Shown piece by piece: positions 1 to 10,095 of a stretch of 64,000 nt of DNA. The notes under the pieces were generated by a model, which saw nothing but the letters and a program-made list of their open reading frames with translations, was not told where the DNA came from and did not search any database. The translations under genes and the position numbers were made by a program. This stretch comes from Nitrospirota bacterium (lineage in GTDB: Bacteria > Nitrospirota > Leptospirillia > Leptospirillales > Leptospirillaceae): positions 43,056 to 107,055 of the forward strand of contig JAKARS010000003.1 in NCBI GenBank assembly GCA_021828375.1. Reading direction: 5' to 3'. The number at the start of each line of letters is the position of its first letter. Position 1 is the first letter of the stretch.

Positions 1-1275
1 GGGGCCATCCTGCGGGATATCCCGGTGATCGGGGATCAGGTGGCCCGGTTTGCCCGGGTGGCCCATGGACAGATGGTCGGGATGATCTCTCCTCCGGGCC
101 AGTGGTTCGAAGAGATGGGCCTCTCTTATGTGGGCCCTCTCGATGGCCACGATCTCCCCCTTCTTGTCGAGACCCTGTCGGCCCTCAAGGACCGCCCCGG
201 CCCCGTCCTCCTCCATGTCCGCACCATCAAGGGGAAGGGGTATGAGCCGGCGGAGAAAAGCCCCATCGCCTTTCATGGCGTCGGACCCTTCGATCCGGAA
301 ACGGGGGTCTTCAAGAAGAAGTCCGGCGGTCCTCCGGCTTACACCAAGGTCTTTGGTCAGGCGATGATCGAACTCGCCCGGGAGATTCCCGAGCTCTTTG
401 CGATTACGGCGGCCATGCCCGAAGGGACGGGACTGTCCGATTTTGCCAAGCTTTTTCCCGGCCGTTTTGTCGATGTGGGGATCGCCGAGCAGCATGCCGT
501 CACCCTGGCCGGCGGGATGGCGGCCCAGGGGCTTCGACCGGTGGCCGCGATTTATTCGACCTTTCTCCAGCGGGCCTATGATCAGGTCGTTCACGACATC
601 TGTCTCCAGAATCTCCCGGTTCTCTTTGCACTTGATCGAGGAGGACTGGTGGGCGAGGATGGCCCGACCCATCACGGGGTCTTCGACATCTCCTACCTTC
701 GACATATCCCCAACCTCGTCGTGATGGCGCCCAAGGACGAGAATGAACTTCGCAAGATGCTGTGGACCGCCCTTCATCTTCCGGGACCTGCCGCCATCCG
801 TTACCCTCGGGGAGAGGGCTTGGGCGTTCCCCTTGACTCGGGATTCACTGCCATCCCGGTCGGGAAGGCCGAGATGCTTCGGGATGGCCACGACCTGGTC
901 TTCCTGGCCTATGGCTCGATGGTCTCGGTGGCCATGGAGTCGGCCCGACTCCTTCAGGAAGAGGGAATCGACGCGGGGGTGGTCAACATGCGATTTGCCA
1001 AGCCGCTGGATACGGAGCTTCTGACGGAGGTCTGCCGCCAGACACCCCTGCTTGTGACCGTCGAGGAGGGGGTTGTCATGGGAGGGTTCGGGTCGGCCGT
1101 CCTGGAGTTCCTCGCCGCCTCCGATCTTCTGTCCCGGGTTCGTGTTCGCCAGGCAGGCATTCCTGACCATTATGTGGAACATGGAGCTCCTGGGATCTTG
1201 CGGGATTCGGTGGGCCTGACGGCGCCGAAGCTTGCGGAGCTGGCGCGCAAGAGTCTCCACTCTCCCGTCGCCTGA
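1..1275 (+). CDS. dxs: 1-deoxy-D-xylulose-5-phosphate synthase, C-terminal part
   Basis: C-terminal two thirds of the TPP enzyme that condenses pyruvate with glyceraldehyde 3-phosphate, the first step of the MEP isoprenoid pathway. The frame is open from base 1, so the N-terminal TPP-binding region lies outside the window; 424 codons are left of a family length near 630. Landmarks are PLDGHDL at the end of the first domain, VGIAEQHAV with the catalytic Glu, GEDGPTHHGVFD with the conserved substrate-site His, and the C-terminal transketolase domain (EEGVVMGGFGSA). tlyA follows after 10 bases. The product feeds the hopanoid and carotenoid genes far to the right in this window. Confidence 0.97.
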   Translation, partial: GAILRDIPVIGDQVARFARVAHGQMVGMISPPGQWFEEMGLSYVGPLDGHDLPLLVETLSALKDRPGPVLLHVRTIKGKGYEPAEKSPIAFHGVGPFDPETGVFKKKSGGPPAYTKVFGQAMIELAREIPELFAITAAMPEGTGLSDFAKLFPGRFVDVGIAEQHAVTLAGGMAAQGLRPVAAIYSTFLQRAYDQVVHDICLQNLPVLFALDRGGLVGEDGPTHHGVFDISYLRHIPNLVVMAPKDENELRKMLWTALHLPGPAAIRYPRGEGLGVPLDSGFTAIPVGKAEMLRDGHDLVFLAYGSMVSVAMESARLLQEEGIDAGVVNMRFAKPLDTELLTEVCRQTPLLVTVEEGVVMGGFGSAVLEFLAASDLLSRVRVRQAGIPDHYVEHGAPGILRDSVGLTAPKLAELARKSLHSPVA

Positions 1276-1285
1276 TTTTCGAAAC

Positions 1286-2038
1286 GTGGGGAGAAAAAAG
1301 GAGGCGCTGGAGCTCCTTGTTCTCCGAAAGGGGTGGGCGACGACCCGCGAAATGGCGCGGGAACTTGTTCTTCGGGGAGAGATATGCGTCAATGGGATTC
1401 CTCGAACAGATCCCTCTGTCCGGACCGAGTTTGACCGGGTCTCCCGAGTCGTGGCCGGGGAGGGCCCCTGCTATGTGGGACGGGGAGGCGACAAGCTTGC
1501 CGGCGCGATTGCCTTTTTCTCTCCTCCTGTCCAGGGCGTCCGACTTGCGGATCTCGGGGCGTCGACCGGAGGGTTCACCGACTGCCTGTTGCAGTCGGGC
1601 GCGGCCTCCGTTCTTTCCGTTGATGTCGGGAAGGGGCTTCTCGACTCCCGCCTTCGCTCGGATCCTCGTGTGACACTTCTCGAGTCCGTCAATGTTCGCC
1701 ATCCCGGATCCTGGATTCCTTCGGAAGGCGTCGATGGTGTTGTGGCCGATCTTTCCTTTATCTCCCTTCGCCAGATCCTGCCGCAGATTTGCCTTCTCCT
1801 TTCCCGGGGAGGATGGATGATGGCTCTGGTAAAGCCCCAGTTCGAGGCGGCTCCGGAGGAAATCGCACGAGGGGGGATTGTTGTCAGGGAGTCGGTCCGA
1901 CGGAGAATTTTGCGGGATATTGTCCACTGGATTGGAGAGAATGGGGGATGTGTTCGGGGGGTGATGCCCTCGACGGTCCGGGGAAGAAAAGGAAATCAGG
2001 AATATTTTTGCTACGCGCGCTGGAAGGGTCGTCTGTGA
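1286..2038 (+). CDS. tlyA: TlyA family rRNA 2'-O-methyltransferase / hemolysin A
   Basis: A 250-residue protein with an N-terminal S4 RNA-binding domain (about residues 3-60) and a C-terminal FtsJ/RrmJ-like SAM methyltransferase domain. The SAM site is ADLGASTGGFTDCLL, followed by VADLSFISL and VKPQFE, all typical of TlyA, which methylates ribose in 16S and 23S rRNA. The frame extends upstream into dxs to a TTG at 1232, but the S4 domain begins right after the GTG at 1286, which I take as the start; no clear Shine-Dalgarno sequence precedes it. The stop overlaps the GTG of the next gene by four bases, so the two are probably translationally coupled. Confidence 0.9.
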   Translation: MGRKKEALELLVLRKGWATTREMARELVLRGEICVNGIPRTDPSVRTEFDRVSRVVAGEGPCYVGRGGDKLAGAIAFFSPPVQGVRLADLGASTGGFTDCLLQSGAASVLSVDVGKGLLDSRLRSDPRVTLLESVNVRHPGSWIPSEGVDGVVADLSFISLRQILPQICLLLSRGGWMMALVKPQFEAAPEEIARGGIVVRESVRRRILRDIVHWIGENGGCVRGVMPSTVRGRKGNQEYFCYARWKGRL

Positions 2039-2976
2039 ATATTGTCATCGGTGGAGGGGCGGGATTCATTGGGGCCCCGCTGGCCCGGGCACTCTCTCGG
2101 ATGGGGCACAATGTGACCGCAATCGACGACATGTCGACGGGCTACCGTTCGTCCCGGGACGCTCCCGTCCCCCTCGTCAAAGGGTCCCTTGACGATGCGA
2201 AGTTTGTGGCCCGGGTCATCGAGCGCACCCTCCCTTCCCTGTACATACACCTGGCGAGCCAGCCCGATGTCCGCTTGTCGTGGGAGAGTCCCTCCTGGGA
2301 CATCCAGCGGACGGCGGGAGCGATCATGGGGGTATTGGAAGCCAGCCGACTGGCCTCGATCCCCTGGATCCTGCTTGTCTCTTCGGGTGAGGTTCTGGGA
2401 AAGGCGGGGGAAAAGGACAGAAGTCCTCTTTCTGAGAGGACCCCGATGGCGCCCTTCTCTCCCTATGGTATTTCCCATGCCTTCGCCGAGTTTTCCCTGG
2501 CGTCACTTTCGGATCCCCATGCCACCCGACAGACGGTGGTTCGTCTCTCTCCGGTCTATGGCCCCGGGCAAACGGTGGCGGGCGAAGGGGGACTCATCGG
2601 GTCAGCCATCCGGCAGACCCTGCTTCGTAGCTCGGTGAATCCTCCTGCGATTCCCGGCAACGGAGGGCGGGTTCGCGACTATGTCTATATCGATGACGCG
2701 GTGGAGGCCCTCCTTCATATTATCAGCCGGGATGCCGAAGGCGTCTTCCATGTGGGGTCGAATGTTCCGGTGAGCGATCGGGAGATCTTTCTCGAAATCG
2801 GAAAGATCCTGGGAGACGATGCTCCCGTCAACTACCATTCGAAGACCTTTGCCGACTCGGAATATCGTGTCCTAGGACATGGTCGCCTGACGCAGGAGTC
2901 CGACTGGGAGTGTGAGGTCTCCTTCCATGAGGGAATGGCCAGGACGATCAAGTTTTTTTCGGAGGTGATCCAGTGA
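2035..2976 (+). CDS. NAD-dependent epimerase/dehydratase, extended SDR family
   Basis: A 313-residue extended short-chain dehydrogenase of the UDP-sugar epimerase type. The N-terminal Rossmann motif GGGAGFIG (residues 7-13), DDMSTG for NAD ribose binding, HLASQPDV, and the active-site serines of LLVSSGE (116-117) are all present. The catalytic YxxxK is altered: SPYGISHAF has Tyr144 but His148 where Lys is expected. The substrate cannot be read from sequence; a nucleotide sugar is the family expectation. The GTG start overlaps the tlyA stop by four bases, and the stop overlaps the cutA start in the same way. An alternative start far upstream at 1789 would run through tlyA and is rejected. Confidence 0.85.
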   Translation: MNIVIGGGAGFIGAPLARALSRMGHNVTAIDDMSTGYRSSRDAPVPLVKGSLDDAKFVARVIERTLPSLYIHLASQPDVRLSWESPSWDIQRTAGAIMGVLEASRLASIPWILLVSSGEVLGKAGEKDRSPLSERTPMAPFSPYGISHAFAEFSLASLSDPHATRQTVVRLSPVYGPGQTVAGEGGLIGSAIRQTLLRSSVNPPAIPGNGGRVRDYVYIDDAVEALLHIISRDAEGVFHVGSNVPVSDREIFLEIGKILGDDAPVNYHSKTFADSEYRVLGHGRLTQESDWECEVSFHEGMARTIKFFSEVIQ

Positions 2977-3335
2977 GGGTCGATCTTGTTATTGTGACAC
3001 ATCCCGATCCCGAAGCGGCGGAGCGGCTCGTGTCGAATCTGGTCTCAAGGCGGCTGATTGCCTGTGGACATCTGTTGCCCCGGGGAACGTCGCTTTTTTT
3101 CTGGGACGGATCTCTCCAGCGAGAGGGGGAGGTGACGTTGCTCCTCAAGACGATTCCGGAAAACCGGGAACTCCTTGAAAAGGAGATTCTTCGAGAGCAT
3201 CCCTATCAGGTTCCGGAGATCCTGTTTTTGGCCGCTGACCATGTGACGGCGGGCTATGCGGCCTGGGTTCGAGAATCCTGCAAGGCGGGGGATGGGAGCT
3301 CAACGGGAGAAGGAGGAGTTCGTGGCCCGGCTTAA
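2973..3335 (+). CDS. cutA: CutA1 divalent cation tolerance protein
   Basis: A 120-residue CutA1 family protein, a small trimeric PII-like fold linked to copper and divalent-metal tolerance. It starts with the VDLVIVTHPDPEAAERL strand-helix and carries the family hallmark HPYQVPEIL in its C-terminal half. The last ~15 residues (GDGSSTGEGG region) look like a low-complexity tail. It uses a GTG start inside a GTGA overlap with the epimerase, and its 3' end overlaps the next gene by 14 bases, so four consecutive genes here are probably one transcript. The exact cellular role of CutA is unsettled even in the well-studied cases. Confidence 0.9.
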   Translation: MRVDLVIVTHPDPEAAERLVSNLVSRRLIACGHLLPRGTSLFFWDGSLQREGEVTLLLKTIPENRELLEKEILREHPYQVPEILFLAADHVTAGYAAWVRESCKAGDGSSTGEGGVRGPA

Positions 3336-4191
3336 GAAGACGATTACTGTCACCATTCTTCCGGGAGTCACAGAGAAGTCTCGCCAGTGGACCTTTCCTC
3401 GCTGGGCGATTTATCTCTTCTTCACCGGAGTTGTGGCCCTTTTCTCCGGTATTGTCCTGCTCATCTTCTTCTACAGCTATGAAACGAAAAAGTTCATGGC
3501 CCTTCAGACGATTCAGGAAGAAACCCGCATTCAGCAGAAGCATCTCGACAACTACCGAAAGAAGCTTGATGCCATTGAGGCCCAGCTCTCCGAGGTGAAC
3601 AACCTCGATGCACAGATCATGAATATGGTGGCAAAAGGGGCTCCGGACGTTCATCCCCCCTCCCAGGGAGAGGGAGCCGCCTCCTCCGCGCCAACGATGC
3701 CAGCCCTTGAAAAGAATGCCCTGAAATCGGAGGGGCCTGCCGCCACCCCGACACTCCTTCCTTTCAACGGGGATGGAGGCGCGGTCCGCTATCATTTGCC
3801 GGTGAGGGGGTGGATCGTCTCCTCCTTTGGGCGTCGCACCGGACCCGTGGGGGGAGGTGAAGAGTTTCATCCTGGACTTGATATTGCCAGGGAGGAAGGC
3901 ACCGTTGTCCATTCGGATGCTCCGGGCGTGGTGGTTCTGACGGACAGGACACCCGACTACGGAAACTATGTCATTGTGTACCATGGTCTTGGCCAATCCT
4001 CTCTCTTTGCTCATCTTGACTCCATCGATGTGGTGACGGGACAGGCGGTCGGAAGAGAGACGGAGATCGGGACCATCGGCTTGACCGGTTTGACCACAGC
4101 CCCCCATCTTCATTATGAGGTTCGCGAGTTCGGACATCCGGTCAATCCTGAGTCCTACCTCGCCTCAGAGGGTTCTGACGGGAATCCCTGA
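3322..4191 (+). CDS. M23 family zinc metallopeptidase, membrane anchored
   Basis: A 289-residue LytM/M23 protein that probably cuts peptidoglycan cross-bridges or activates amidases in the periplasm. A single membrane segment (about 27-52) is followed by a coiled coil (about 55-100), a Pro/Ala-rich linker, and the peptidase domain (about 165-280). Zinc ligands are complete: His183 and Asp187 in EFHPGLDIA, His262 and His264 in PHLHYEV, so it should be catalytically competent. The GTG at 3322 is chosen because AAGGAGGAG lies just upstream at 3310-3318; this start is inside the end of cutA. A direct role with SecA, the next gene, is not implied. Confidence 0.88.
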   Translation: MARLKKTITVTILPGVTEKSRQWTFPRWAIYLFFTGVVALFSGIVLLIFFYSYETKKFMALQTIQEETRIQQKHLDNYRKKLDAIEAQLSEVNNLDAQIMNMVAKGAPDVHPPSQGEGAASSAPTMPALEKNALKSEGPAATPTLLPFNGDGGAVRYHLPVRGWIVSSFGRRTGPVGGGEEFHPGLDIAREEGTVVHSDAPGVVVLTDRTPDYGNYVIVYHGLGQSSLFAHLDSIDVVTGQAVGRETEIGTIGLTGLTTAPHLHYEVREFGHPVNPESYLASEGSDGNP

Positions 4192-4257
4192 GTCGAAGTC
4201 TGCCAGTCAACAATCTCGAAGCTGTTCTGCTGATCTTACTCTAGAGGAGTCTTTCTC

Positions 4258-6948
4258 ATGTTCAAGTCGCTCGTCCGCTCTCTTTTTTCCAGCCAGAACG
4301 AGAAGGAAATCCGGAGAATTTCCCGGATTGTCGATCGGGTGAATTCGCTCGAGCCTTCTGTCGAGACACTCTCGGATGAAGAACTTGCCGGAAAAACCCT
4401 GGTCTTTCGGGAGCGGATTGCCAAGGGAGAATCCCTCGATGCGATATTGCCGGAAGCTTTTGCTGTCGTCAGGGAAGCCGGAAGACGGGTGCTGGGGATG
4501 AGGCATTTTGATGTCCAGATCATGGGGGGAGCGGTCCTCCATGAGGGGCGTATTGCCGAAATGAAAACCGGAGAAGGAAAGACGCTTGTGGGAACCCTTC
4601 CCGTCTATCTCAATGCCCTGGAGGGAAAGGGCGTTCATGTCGTGACCGTGAATGATTACCTGGCGCGGCGCGACTCTGAATGGATGGGGAGGCTTTACCG
4701 CTTTCTTGGACTTTCGGTGGGGCTGATCCAGCATGATATGCCGGATGAACTCAGGCAGGAAGCCTATGCCTGCGATATTACCTACGGGACGAACAACGAG
4801 TTCGGTTTCGACTATCTCCGTGACAACATGAAGTATGAGCTCGATCAGTTTGCTCAGCGTCCTCTGAACTTTGCCATTGTGGATGAGGTCGACAGCATCC
4901 TGATCGACGAGTCGAGGACGCCCCTGATCATTTCCGGTCCTTCCGAAGAGTCCACCGATCTCTACGAGAGGGTCGACCGGATCATTCCCCGCCTGATTCC
5001 AGGCCAGCACTTCACCGTCGACTTAAAGCACAAGACGGTCTCCATGACAGAAGAAGGGTCGGATCTTGTCGAGTCTCTTCTCGATGTGGGAAACCTCTAT
5101 GATCTCAAGAACATCTCCTTTGTCCATCATCTGATTCAGGCCGTGAAGGCCCACCACCTCTATCGCCGGGATGTGGACTATGTGGTCAAAAACGGGGAGG
5201 TCATCATCGTCGATGAGTTCACCGGCCGGCTTATGGCGGGGCGACGATGGGGAGAGGGGCTCCACCAGGCGGTGGAGGCCAAGGAGAAGGTGAAGATCCA
5301 GATGGAAAACCAGACTCTGGCGACCGTGACCTTCCAGAATTATTTTCGTATGTACCGGAAGCTTTCCGGAATGACCGGGACGGCCGATACCGAAGCCACC
5401 GAGTTCCATCGCATCTATTCCCTCGATGTCATTGTCATCCCTCCCCACCGGAAGATGATCCGCGTTGATCTCCCCGACCAGGTTTATCGCACCCAGAAGG
5501 AGAAATACGACGCGGTGGTTCTCGATATCATCGAGCGCCACCAGGTCGGGCAGCCGGTCCTTGTGGGGACTGTTTCCATCGAAAAGTCCGAGCTCATCTC
5601 CCGGCTCCTCACGGAAAAGAAAATTCCCCATGAGGTCCTCAATGCCAAATTCCATGAGAAAGAGGCCGAGATTGTCGCTCAGGCCGGGCGACTGGGGAAA
5701 GTGACAATCGCAACCAATATGGCAGGGCGGGGAACGGACATCCTTTTGGGGGGGAATCCCGAATTTCTTTTTCATGCGGAGCTGAGAAAGCGGGGGGAGG
5801 AGGTCTCTCCAGAAGAAAAGAAAGCCCTTCTGTCGACCTTCGAGGAGATGGCCAAAAAGGAGCGCGAAGCTGTGGTGGCCGTGGGGGGCCTTCACATCAT
5901 TGGAACGGAAAGGCACGAGAGTCGACGAATCGACAACCAGCTCCGGGGTCGGGCGGGCCGACAGGGGGATCCGGGTTCATCCCGATTCTACCTCTCCCTT
6001 GAAGACGACCTGATGAAAATCTTTGGGGCAGAGAAGATCAAGGGTCTGATGGAGCGCATGGGCATGGAGGAGGGGGTCCCCATCGAGCATGCCTTTGTCA
6101 CGAAGGCCATCCAGAACGCCCAGAAGAAGGTTGAAACTTACCACTTCGATATCCGTAAGCAGCTTCTTGAGTACGATGATGTGATGAACCAGCAGCGGCT
6201 GGTCTTTTATGAGCTCAGAAAACGGGTGCTCAAGGGTGAGGGGCTTCGGGAGCTTGTTTCGACCTGGGGAAGTCGTTCTCTGGAACGGCTGATCCTTTCA
6301 ATCATTCCAGAAGACGCCTACCCCGAAAGCTACGATCTTCAGGGGCTGGTGGAAAAAGTCCAGGAAAAAAGCGGTCTCACCCTCACGACTGAAGAGATTC
6401 AGGATATGGGAATTGATGCCCTTGTGGCTCATATCCTGTCTCGATTTGAGGGCCATCTTTCCGAAAGGGAAGCGCTCTTTGGTGCGGATGTCTTTTCTTC
6501 CATTGTTCGATATGTCTCTCTTCAGGCTCTCGATAACGGATGGAAAGAGCACCTTCTGACCATGGACCGTCTGAAAGAGGGGATTGGCCTCCGCGGGTAC
6601 GGCCAGAAGGATCCCCTGGTGGAGTACAAGCGGGAAGGGTTCGATCTTTTCGAGCAGTTTATGGAGGAGGTTGAGAACTCCGTTGTCGAGGTGACCGGAT
6701 CTGTTCGGGAGGTGGCCGAGGCTCCTGAAGAGGAGCCGGATTTTGGGAATCTGGCCTATTCTTACCCCGACGAATCGGGAGAGGTTGTCATGGATCTGGG
6801 GGGGGAGTCTTTTTCTCCGAACCCATTTGGCGTTGCCGTTGAACCGGTGTCCGGGGGGACAGCAGGAAGTCCGTCAAAGATTGGGCGGAATGATCCCTGT
6901 CCCTGCGGGAGTGGAAAAAAATACAAAAAATGTCATGGGGCTGTGTAG
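4258..6948 (+). CDS. secA: Preprotein translocase subunit SecA
   Basis: Full-length 896-residue ATPase motor of the Sec export pathway, acting with SecYEG at the inner membrane. Walker A is MKTGEGKT (residues 102-109), the DEAD-like motif is [15 protein letters not shown] near residue 210, and MAGRGTDI and the helical-wing and scaffold regions follow. The C-terminus keeps the zinc-binding SecB/lipid-contact tail: Cys881, Cys883, Cys892 and His893 in [22 protein letters not shown] at 4242-4247 lies nine or so bases before the ATG. The 66 bases upstream show no convincing promoter, so it may be read from the upstream gene cluster. Confidence 0.98.
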   Translation: MFKSLVRSLFSSQNEKEIRRISRIVDRVNSLEPSVETLSDEELAGKTLVFRERIAKGESLDAILPEAFAVVREAGRRVLGMRHFDVQIMGGAVLHEGRIAEMKTGEGKTLVGTLPVYLNALEGKGVHVVTVNDYLARRDSEWMGRLYRFLGLSVGLIQHDMPDELRQEAYACDITYGTNNEFGFDYLRDNMKYELDQFAQRPLNFAIVDEVDSILIDESRTPLIISGPSEESTDLYERVDRIIPRLIPGQHFTVDLKHKTVSMTEEGSDLVESLLDVGNLYDLKNISFVHHLIQAVKAHHLYRRDVDYVVKNGEVIIVDEFTGRLMAGRRWGEGLHQAVEAKEKVKIQMENQTLATVTFQNYFRMYRKLSGMTGTADTEATEFHRIYSLDVIVIPPHRKMIRVDLPDQVYRTQKEKYDAVVLDIIERHQVGQPVLVGTVSIEKSELISRLLTEKKIPHEVLNAKFHEKEAEIVAQAGRLGKVTIATNMAGRGTDILLGGNPEFLFHAELRKRGEEVSPEEKKALLSTFEEMAKKEREAVVAVGGLHIIGTERHESRRIDNQLRGRAGRQGDPGSSRFYLSLEDDLMKIFGAEKIKGLMERMGMEEGVPIEHAFVTKAIQNAQKKVETYHFDIRKQLLEYDDVMNQQRLVFYELRKRVLKGEGLRELVSTWGSRSLERLILSIIPEDAYPESYDLQGLVEKVQEKSGLTLTTEEIQDMGIDALVAHILSRFEGHLSEREALFGADVFSSIVRYVSLQALDNGWKEHLLTMDRLKEGIGLRGYGQKDPLVEYKREGFDLFEQFMEEVENSVVEVTGSVREVAEAPEEEPDFGNLAYSYPDESGEVVMDLGGESFSPNPFGVAVEPVSGGTAGSPSKIGRNDPCPCGSGKKYKKCHGAV

Positions 6949-7015
6949 TCAGCTCCTCCGTATACTTAGGGAGGATAATGCCCTGTCATGGTGGCGAAAT
7001 TCGGTCGTTTTTTAG

Positions 7016-7044
7016 TTGACAAAGTCCCGGTCCAAAAATAGAAT
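7016..7044 (+). promoter_or_regulatory. Sigma70-type promoter of the nuo operon
   Basis: TTGACA at 7016-7021, a 17-base spacer and TAGAAT at 7039-7044. The -35 box is a perfect consensus and the -10 matches five of six. Transcription should begin near 7051, leaving a leader of about 70 bases before nuoA. This is the only strong promoter between secA and nuoA. Confidence 0.75.
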
Positions 7045-7123
7045 GATAGGACAAATCGAACCGGAGAACGAATAGAAATCCATAGATGTCAAGGTTCCGT
7101 TCGCCTGGAACCAGAGGGGGCTC

Positions 7124-7495
7124 ATGTTTTCACTTTCCCATCCCGACCACTACATTCCAATTCTGATTTTCCTTTTGATCGCGATTGGCTTTGGCGCCGT
7201 CTCCCTTTTGGTGGGACGCCTCATTCGCCCCCATAACCCCTACCGGGACAAGGATGCTCCCTATGAGTGCGGTGTTCCGCCTATCAACGATGCCCGGGAA
7301 CGTATTTCGATCCGTTATTATGTCATTGCCATGCTTTTTCTCGTCTTTGACGTTGAGGTTGTCTTTCTCTACCCTTGGGCCGTCGACTTTAGACGTCTTG
7401 GCCTCTTCGGTCTTGTCGAAATGTTGATTTTCCTTGTCATCCTGATTGTCGGATATGTCTATGCATGGAAGAAGGAGGCGCTTGAATGGGAGTAG
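7124..7495 (+). CDS. nuoA: NADH-quinone oxidoreductase subunit A
   Basis: A 123-residue membrane subunit of complex I. It has three transmembrane helices (about 10-32, 66-86 and 93-114) with the conserved PYECGVPP loop between helices 1 and 2 and the [12 protein letters not shown] motif in helix 2, both diagnostic of NuoA. GAGGGGG lies about six bases before the ATG. It is the first gene of a 14-gene operon and its end overlaps nuoB by ten bases. Confidence 0.96.
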   Translation: MFSLSHPDHYIPILIFLLIAIGFGAVSLLVGRLIRPHNPYRDKDAPYECGVPPINDARERISIRYYVIAMLFLVFDVEVVFLYPWAVDFRRLGLFGLVEMLIFLVILIVGYVYAWKKEALEWE

Positions 7496-7983
7496 TTCAC
7501 CATAAAGATGGCGAGCTGTCTGTCGTCACGATGAAGCTGCAGGACGCAGTGAACGACATCGTGAACTGGTCGCGAAAATCGGCTCTTTGGCCGATGACCT
7601 TTGGGTTGGCTTGCTGCGCCATTGAAATGATGGGGGCCGTGGCCTCCCGGTTTGATATTGATCGTTTTGGTGCGGGTGTTTTTCGGGCCTCTCCCCGACA
7701 GTCTGATCTGATGATCGTTGCTGGCACCCTGACCCGAAAAATGGCGCCTGTGGTGCGGAAGATCTATGACCAGATGCCGGAACCCCGGTATGTCATCGCG
7801 ATGGGTTCCTGCGCGACAAGCGGTAACATCTATGACAGTTACAGTGTCGTTCAGGGAGTGGATCGACTGATTCCCGTTGATGTCTATGTCCCCGGATGCC
7901 CTCCCAGGCCAGAGGCCCTTCTTGATGGCCTGATCAAGCTTCAGGAGAAAATCATGCAGGACAAGCCGGTTTTCCGGAACTAG
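7486..7983 (+). CDS. nuoB: NADH-quinone oxidoreductase subunit B
   Basis: A 165-residue peripheral-arm subunit that carries the terminal N2 [4Fe-4S] cluster donating electrons to quinone. The tandem cysteines Cys43-Cys44 in [10 protein letters not shown], Cys109 in MGSCATSGN and Cys138 in [14 protein letters not shown] are all present. The start codon lies within the end of nuoA, indicating coupled translation. Confidence 0.97.
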   Translation: MGVVHHKDGELSVVTMKLQDAVNDIVNWSRKSALWPMTFGLACCAIEMMGAVASRFDIDRFGAGVFRASPRQSDLMIVAGTLTRKMAPVVRKIYDQMPEPRYVIAMGSCATSGNIYDSYSVVQGVDRLIPVDVYVPGCPPRPEALLDGLIKLQEKIMQDKPVFRN

Positions 7984-8002
7984 AGCGAGGAGAAGAGCTA
8001 GG

Positions 8003-8530
8003 ATGCATCCTGTCGCAGAGTCCCTTCATCGGAGATTCCCGGAAATTGTGACCGGGTCTCGGGAAGCCTTGGGAGACCTGACGGTCTACCTCAAAGAAAA
8101 TGGGGCCCTCGAGGTTTTTCGTGTTCTTCATGATGACCCCGAGTTTCGCTACGACTACATCGTTGATGTGACCTCAGTCGATTACCCGATGGACCCTGAG
8201 CGCTTCGAGGTTGTTTACATTTTTTACTCTCTTCCTCGTCGCCATCGCATCCTGGTGAAAATTCGCGTTCCTGAAACCCATCCCGTTGTGGATTCGATCG
8301 TTTCCATCTGGAAGGGGGCAGAGTTCATGGAGCGTGAGGTGTATGACATGATGGGGATCCAGTTTCGTGGCCATCCGGATCTTAGGCGCATCCTCATGCC
8401 CGATGATTATGATGAGGGCTATCCTCTTCGGAAGGATTTTCCTCTTGTGGGAAAAGGATGGCGGGATGACTTTTCCTTTGTCCCCAAATATCACGAAGGT
8501 CTTCCCCCCCTCCCCAAGGGATTTTCATAA
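8003..8530 (+). CDS. nuoC: NADH-quinone oxidoreductase subunit C
   Basis: A 175-residue peripheral subunit that packs against NuoD near the quinone site. Family motifs include VTSVDYP, the ERFEVVYIFYS strand, EREVYDMMGI and the C-terminal signature RRILMPDDYDEGYPLRKDFPL. A GAGGAGAAG purine tract sits just ahead of the ATG. nuoC and nuoD are separate genes here, not the fused nuoCD of enterobacteria. Confidence 0.96.
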   Translation: MHPVAESLHRRFPEIVTGSREALGDLTVYLKENGALEVFRVLHDDPEFRYDYIVDVTSVDYPMDPERFEVVYIFYSLPRRHRILVKIRVPETHPVVDSIVSIWKGAEFMEREVYDMMGIQFRGHPDLRRILMPDDYDEGYPLRKDFPLVGKGWRDDFSFVPKYHEGLPPLPKGFS

Positions 8531-8666
8531 TCCTACGGCGCAGGCAGGGATGACAAATATTGCATTCATGGTGTCGGCTCGGTCTTTTTAAAGGAGAGTC
8601 GGCAACGGGTTGGCTGGCAACGCTCGTTGAAGCCGCCCGCACGTTTGGCAGGGAAAGGGGAATCTC

Positions 8667-9953
8667 TTGGAGTCACTGGAAAAGGAAAAGGTTGCAGCCA
8701 CGGCGGCAGAGGCCCCGACAGTTCGTCGGGAAATTACGCTCTCCACTCTTCGCCAGGCGGTATTGAATGGCCTTGACTCCTCGATCAAGACAGAGCAGTT
8801 CCTCCTCAATATGGGGCCTCAGCACCCCAGTACCCATGGTGTGTTGAGAGTCCTTCTTGACCTTGACGGGGAAAGAATCAAAAAGGCCGTTCCCGACTTG
8901 GGATACCTCCATCGCGGGACCGAGAAGATTGCTGAATACCGAACCTATAATCAGATCATTCCGCTCACGGATCGGTTGGATTATGTTTCGGCGATGGCCA
9001 ACAACTATGCCTTTGTTCGAGCCGTTGAAAAGCTTCTTCAGCTCAAGGTTCCAGAGCGCGCCGAGTATATCCGAACCATCGTGGCCGAGATGCAGCGAAT
9101 CGTCAATCATCTTTTTTGGCTCGGGACCCAGGCGCTTGATATTGGTGCGATGAGTGTCTTCTTCTATACATTCCGTGAGCGGGAAGTTCTCCTCGACCTA
9201 TTCGAGAAGATTTGCGGGGCCCGCCTGACAACCAATTATTACCGGGTTGGAGGTGTGGAAGGTGATCTGACGCGTGATGTCGTCGATGCCCTCTATTCCT
9301 TTGTGGAAACCTTCGAAGGACATATCAAGGAATACAATACGCTCCTTGAGACCAACCGTATTTGGCTGGCTCGGACCAAGCATATTGCCGTCATTACAGG
9401 CGAGGATGCCGTCAATTTTGGTCTGTCCGGCCCCACCTTGCGTGGCTCCGGTGTCGATTATGATCTTCGGAAATACGAGCCCTATGCGGCCTATGATCAG
9501 ATCGAGTGGAGCGTGCCTGTAGGGCATAACGGCGATATATACGACCGTTATTATATCCGGGTTGAGGAAATGCGTCAGAGTGCCTCGATCATCCGGCAGT
9601 GCCTTGACAAGCTCCCCGAGGGCCCCTTCATGACCGACGACCACAAGGTGTCCTTCCCCCCAAAAGGGCGGGTCATGCATAACATGGAGACCCTGATTCA
9701 TCACTTCCTCCTTGTTGTGGAAGGTTTCAAGACCCCCCCCGGAGACACCTATTGTGGAACGGAGACACCCAAGGGAGAGCTCGGATTTTATATTGTCAGT
9801 GACGGCTCGGGAAAACCGTACCGGATGAAGATTCGAGCCCCGTCATTTGTCAGCATGGGAGCCTTTGATCATATGGCAAGGGGCTATATGATCGCAGACA
9901 TTGTTACCATATTCGGAACTTATGATATCGTTATGGGAGAGTGCGACCGCTGA
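8667..9953 (+). CDS. nuoD: NADH-quinone oxidoreductase subunit D
   Basis: A 428-residue 49-kDa type subunit that forms much of the quinone chamber with NuoB. Motifs include MGPQHPSTHGVLR, DLGYLHRGTEK, the quinone-site GVEGD region and the C-terminal FGTYDIVMGECDR. It begins with an unusual TTG at 8667, supported by AAAGGGG at 8655-8661; upstream in-frame codons hit a stop at 8628, so an earlier start is excluded. An extra ~40 residues precede the conserved core. The 136-base gap after nuoC holds no gene. Confidence 0.95.
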   Translation: MESLEKEKVAATAAEAPTVRREITLSTLRQAVLNGLDSSIKTEQFLLNMGPQHPSTHGVLRVLLDLDGERIKKAVPDLGYLHRGTEKIAEYRTYNQIIPLTDRLDYVSAMANNYAFVRAVEKLLQLKVPERAEYIRTIVAEMQRIVNHLFWLGTQALDIGAMSVFFYTFREREVLLDLFEKICGARLTTNYYRVGGVEGDLTRDVVDALYSFVETFEGHIKEYNTLLETNRIWLARTKHIAVITGEDAVNFGLSGPTLRGSGVDYDLRKYEPYAAYDQIEWSVPVGHNGDIYDRYYIRVEEMRQSASIIRQCLDKLPEGPFMTDDHKVSFPPKGRVMHNMETLIHHFLLVVEGFKTPPGDTYCGTETPKGELGFYIVSDGSGKPYRMKIRAPSFVSMGAFDHMARGYMIADIVTIFGTYDIVMGECDR

Positions 9954-10095
9954 CGAGAGTCATCGCGCTTTTTCATGTGCCGCAGGTTTAATCCCTGTGG
10001 TGGATACAGGCTCTGAATATCCGGGGGAGACGCTCCTTTTCTCTTAGGACAGGGCAATATTTCAACCGAAACTGACATTCTTCGGAGATGGCAGA

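Noticed and set aside
8589-8630. Possible leader peptide before nuoD (AAAGGAG, then TTG and seven codons)
   Set aside because: Very short, poor spacing and no feature suggesting regulation; the downstream AAAGGGG-TTG explains the nuoD start.
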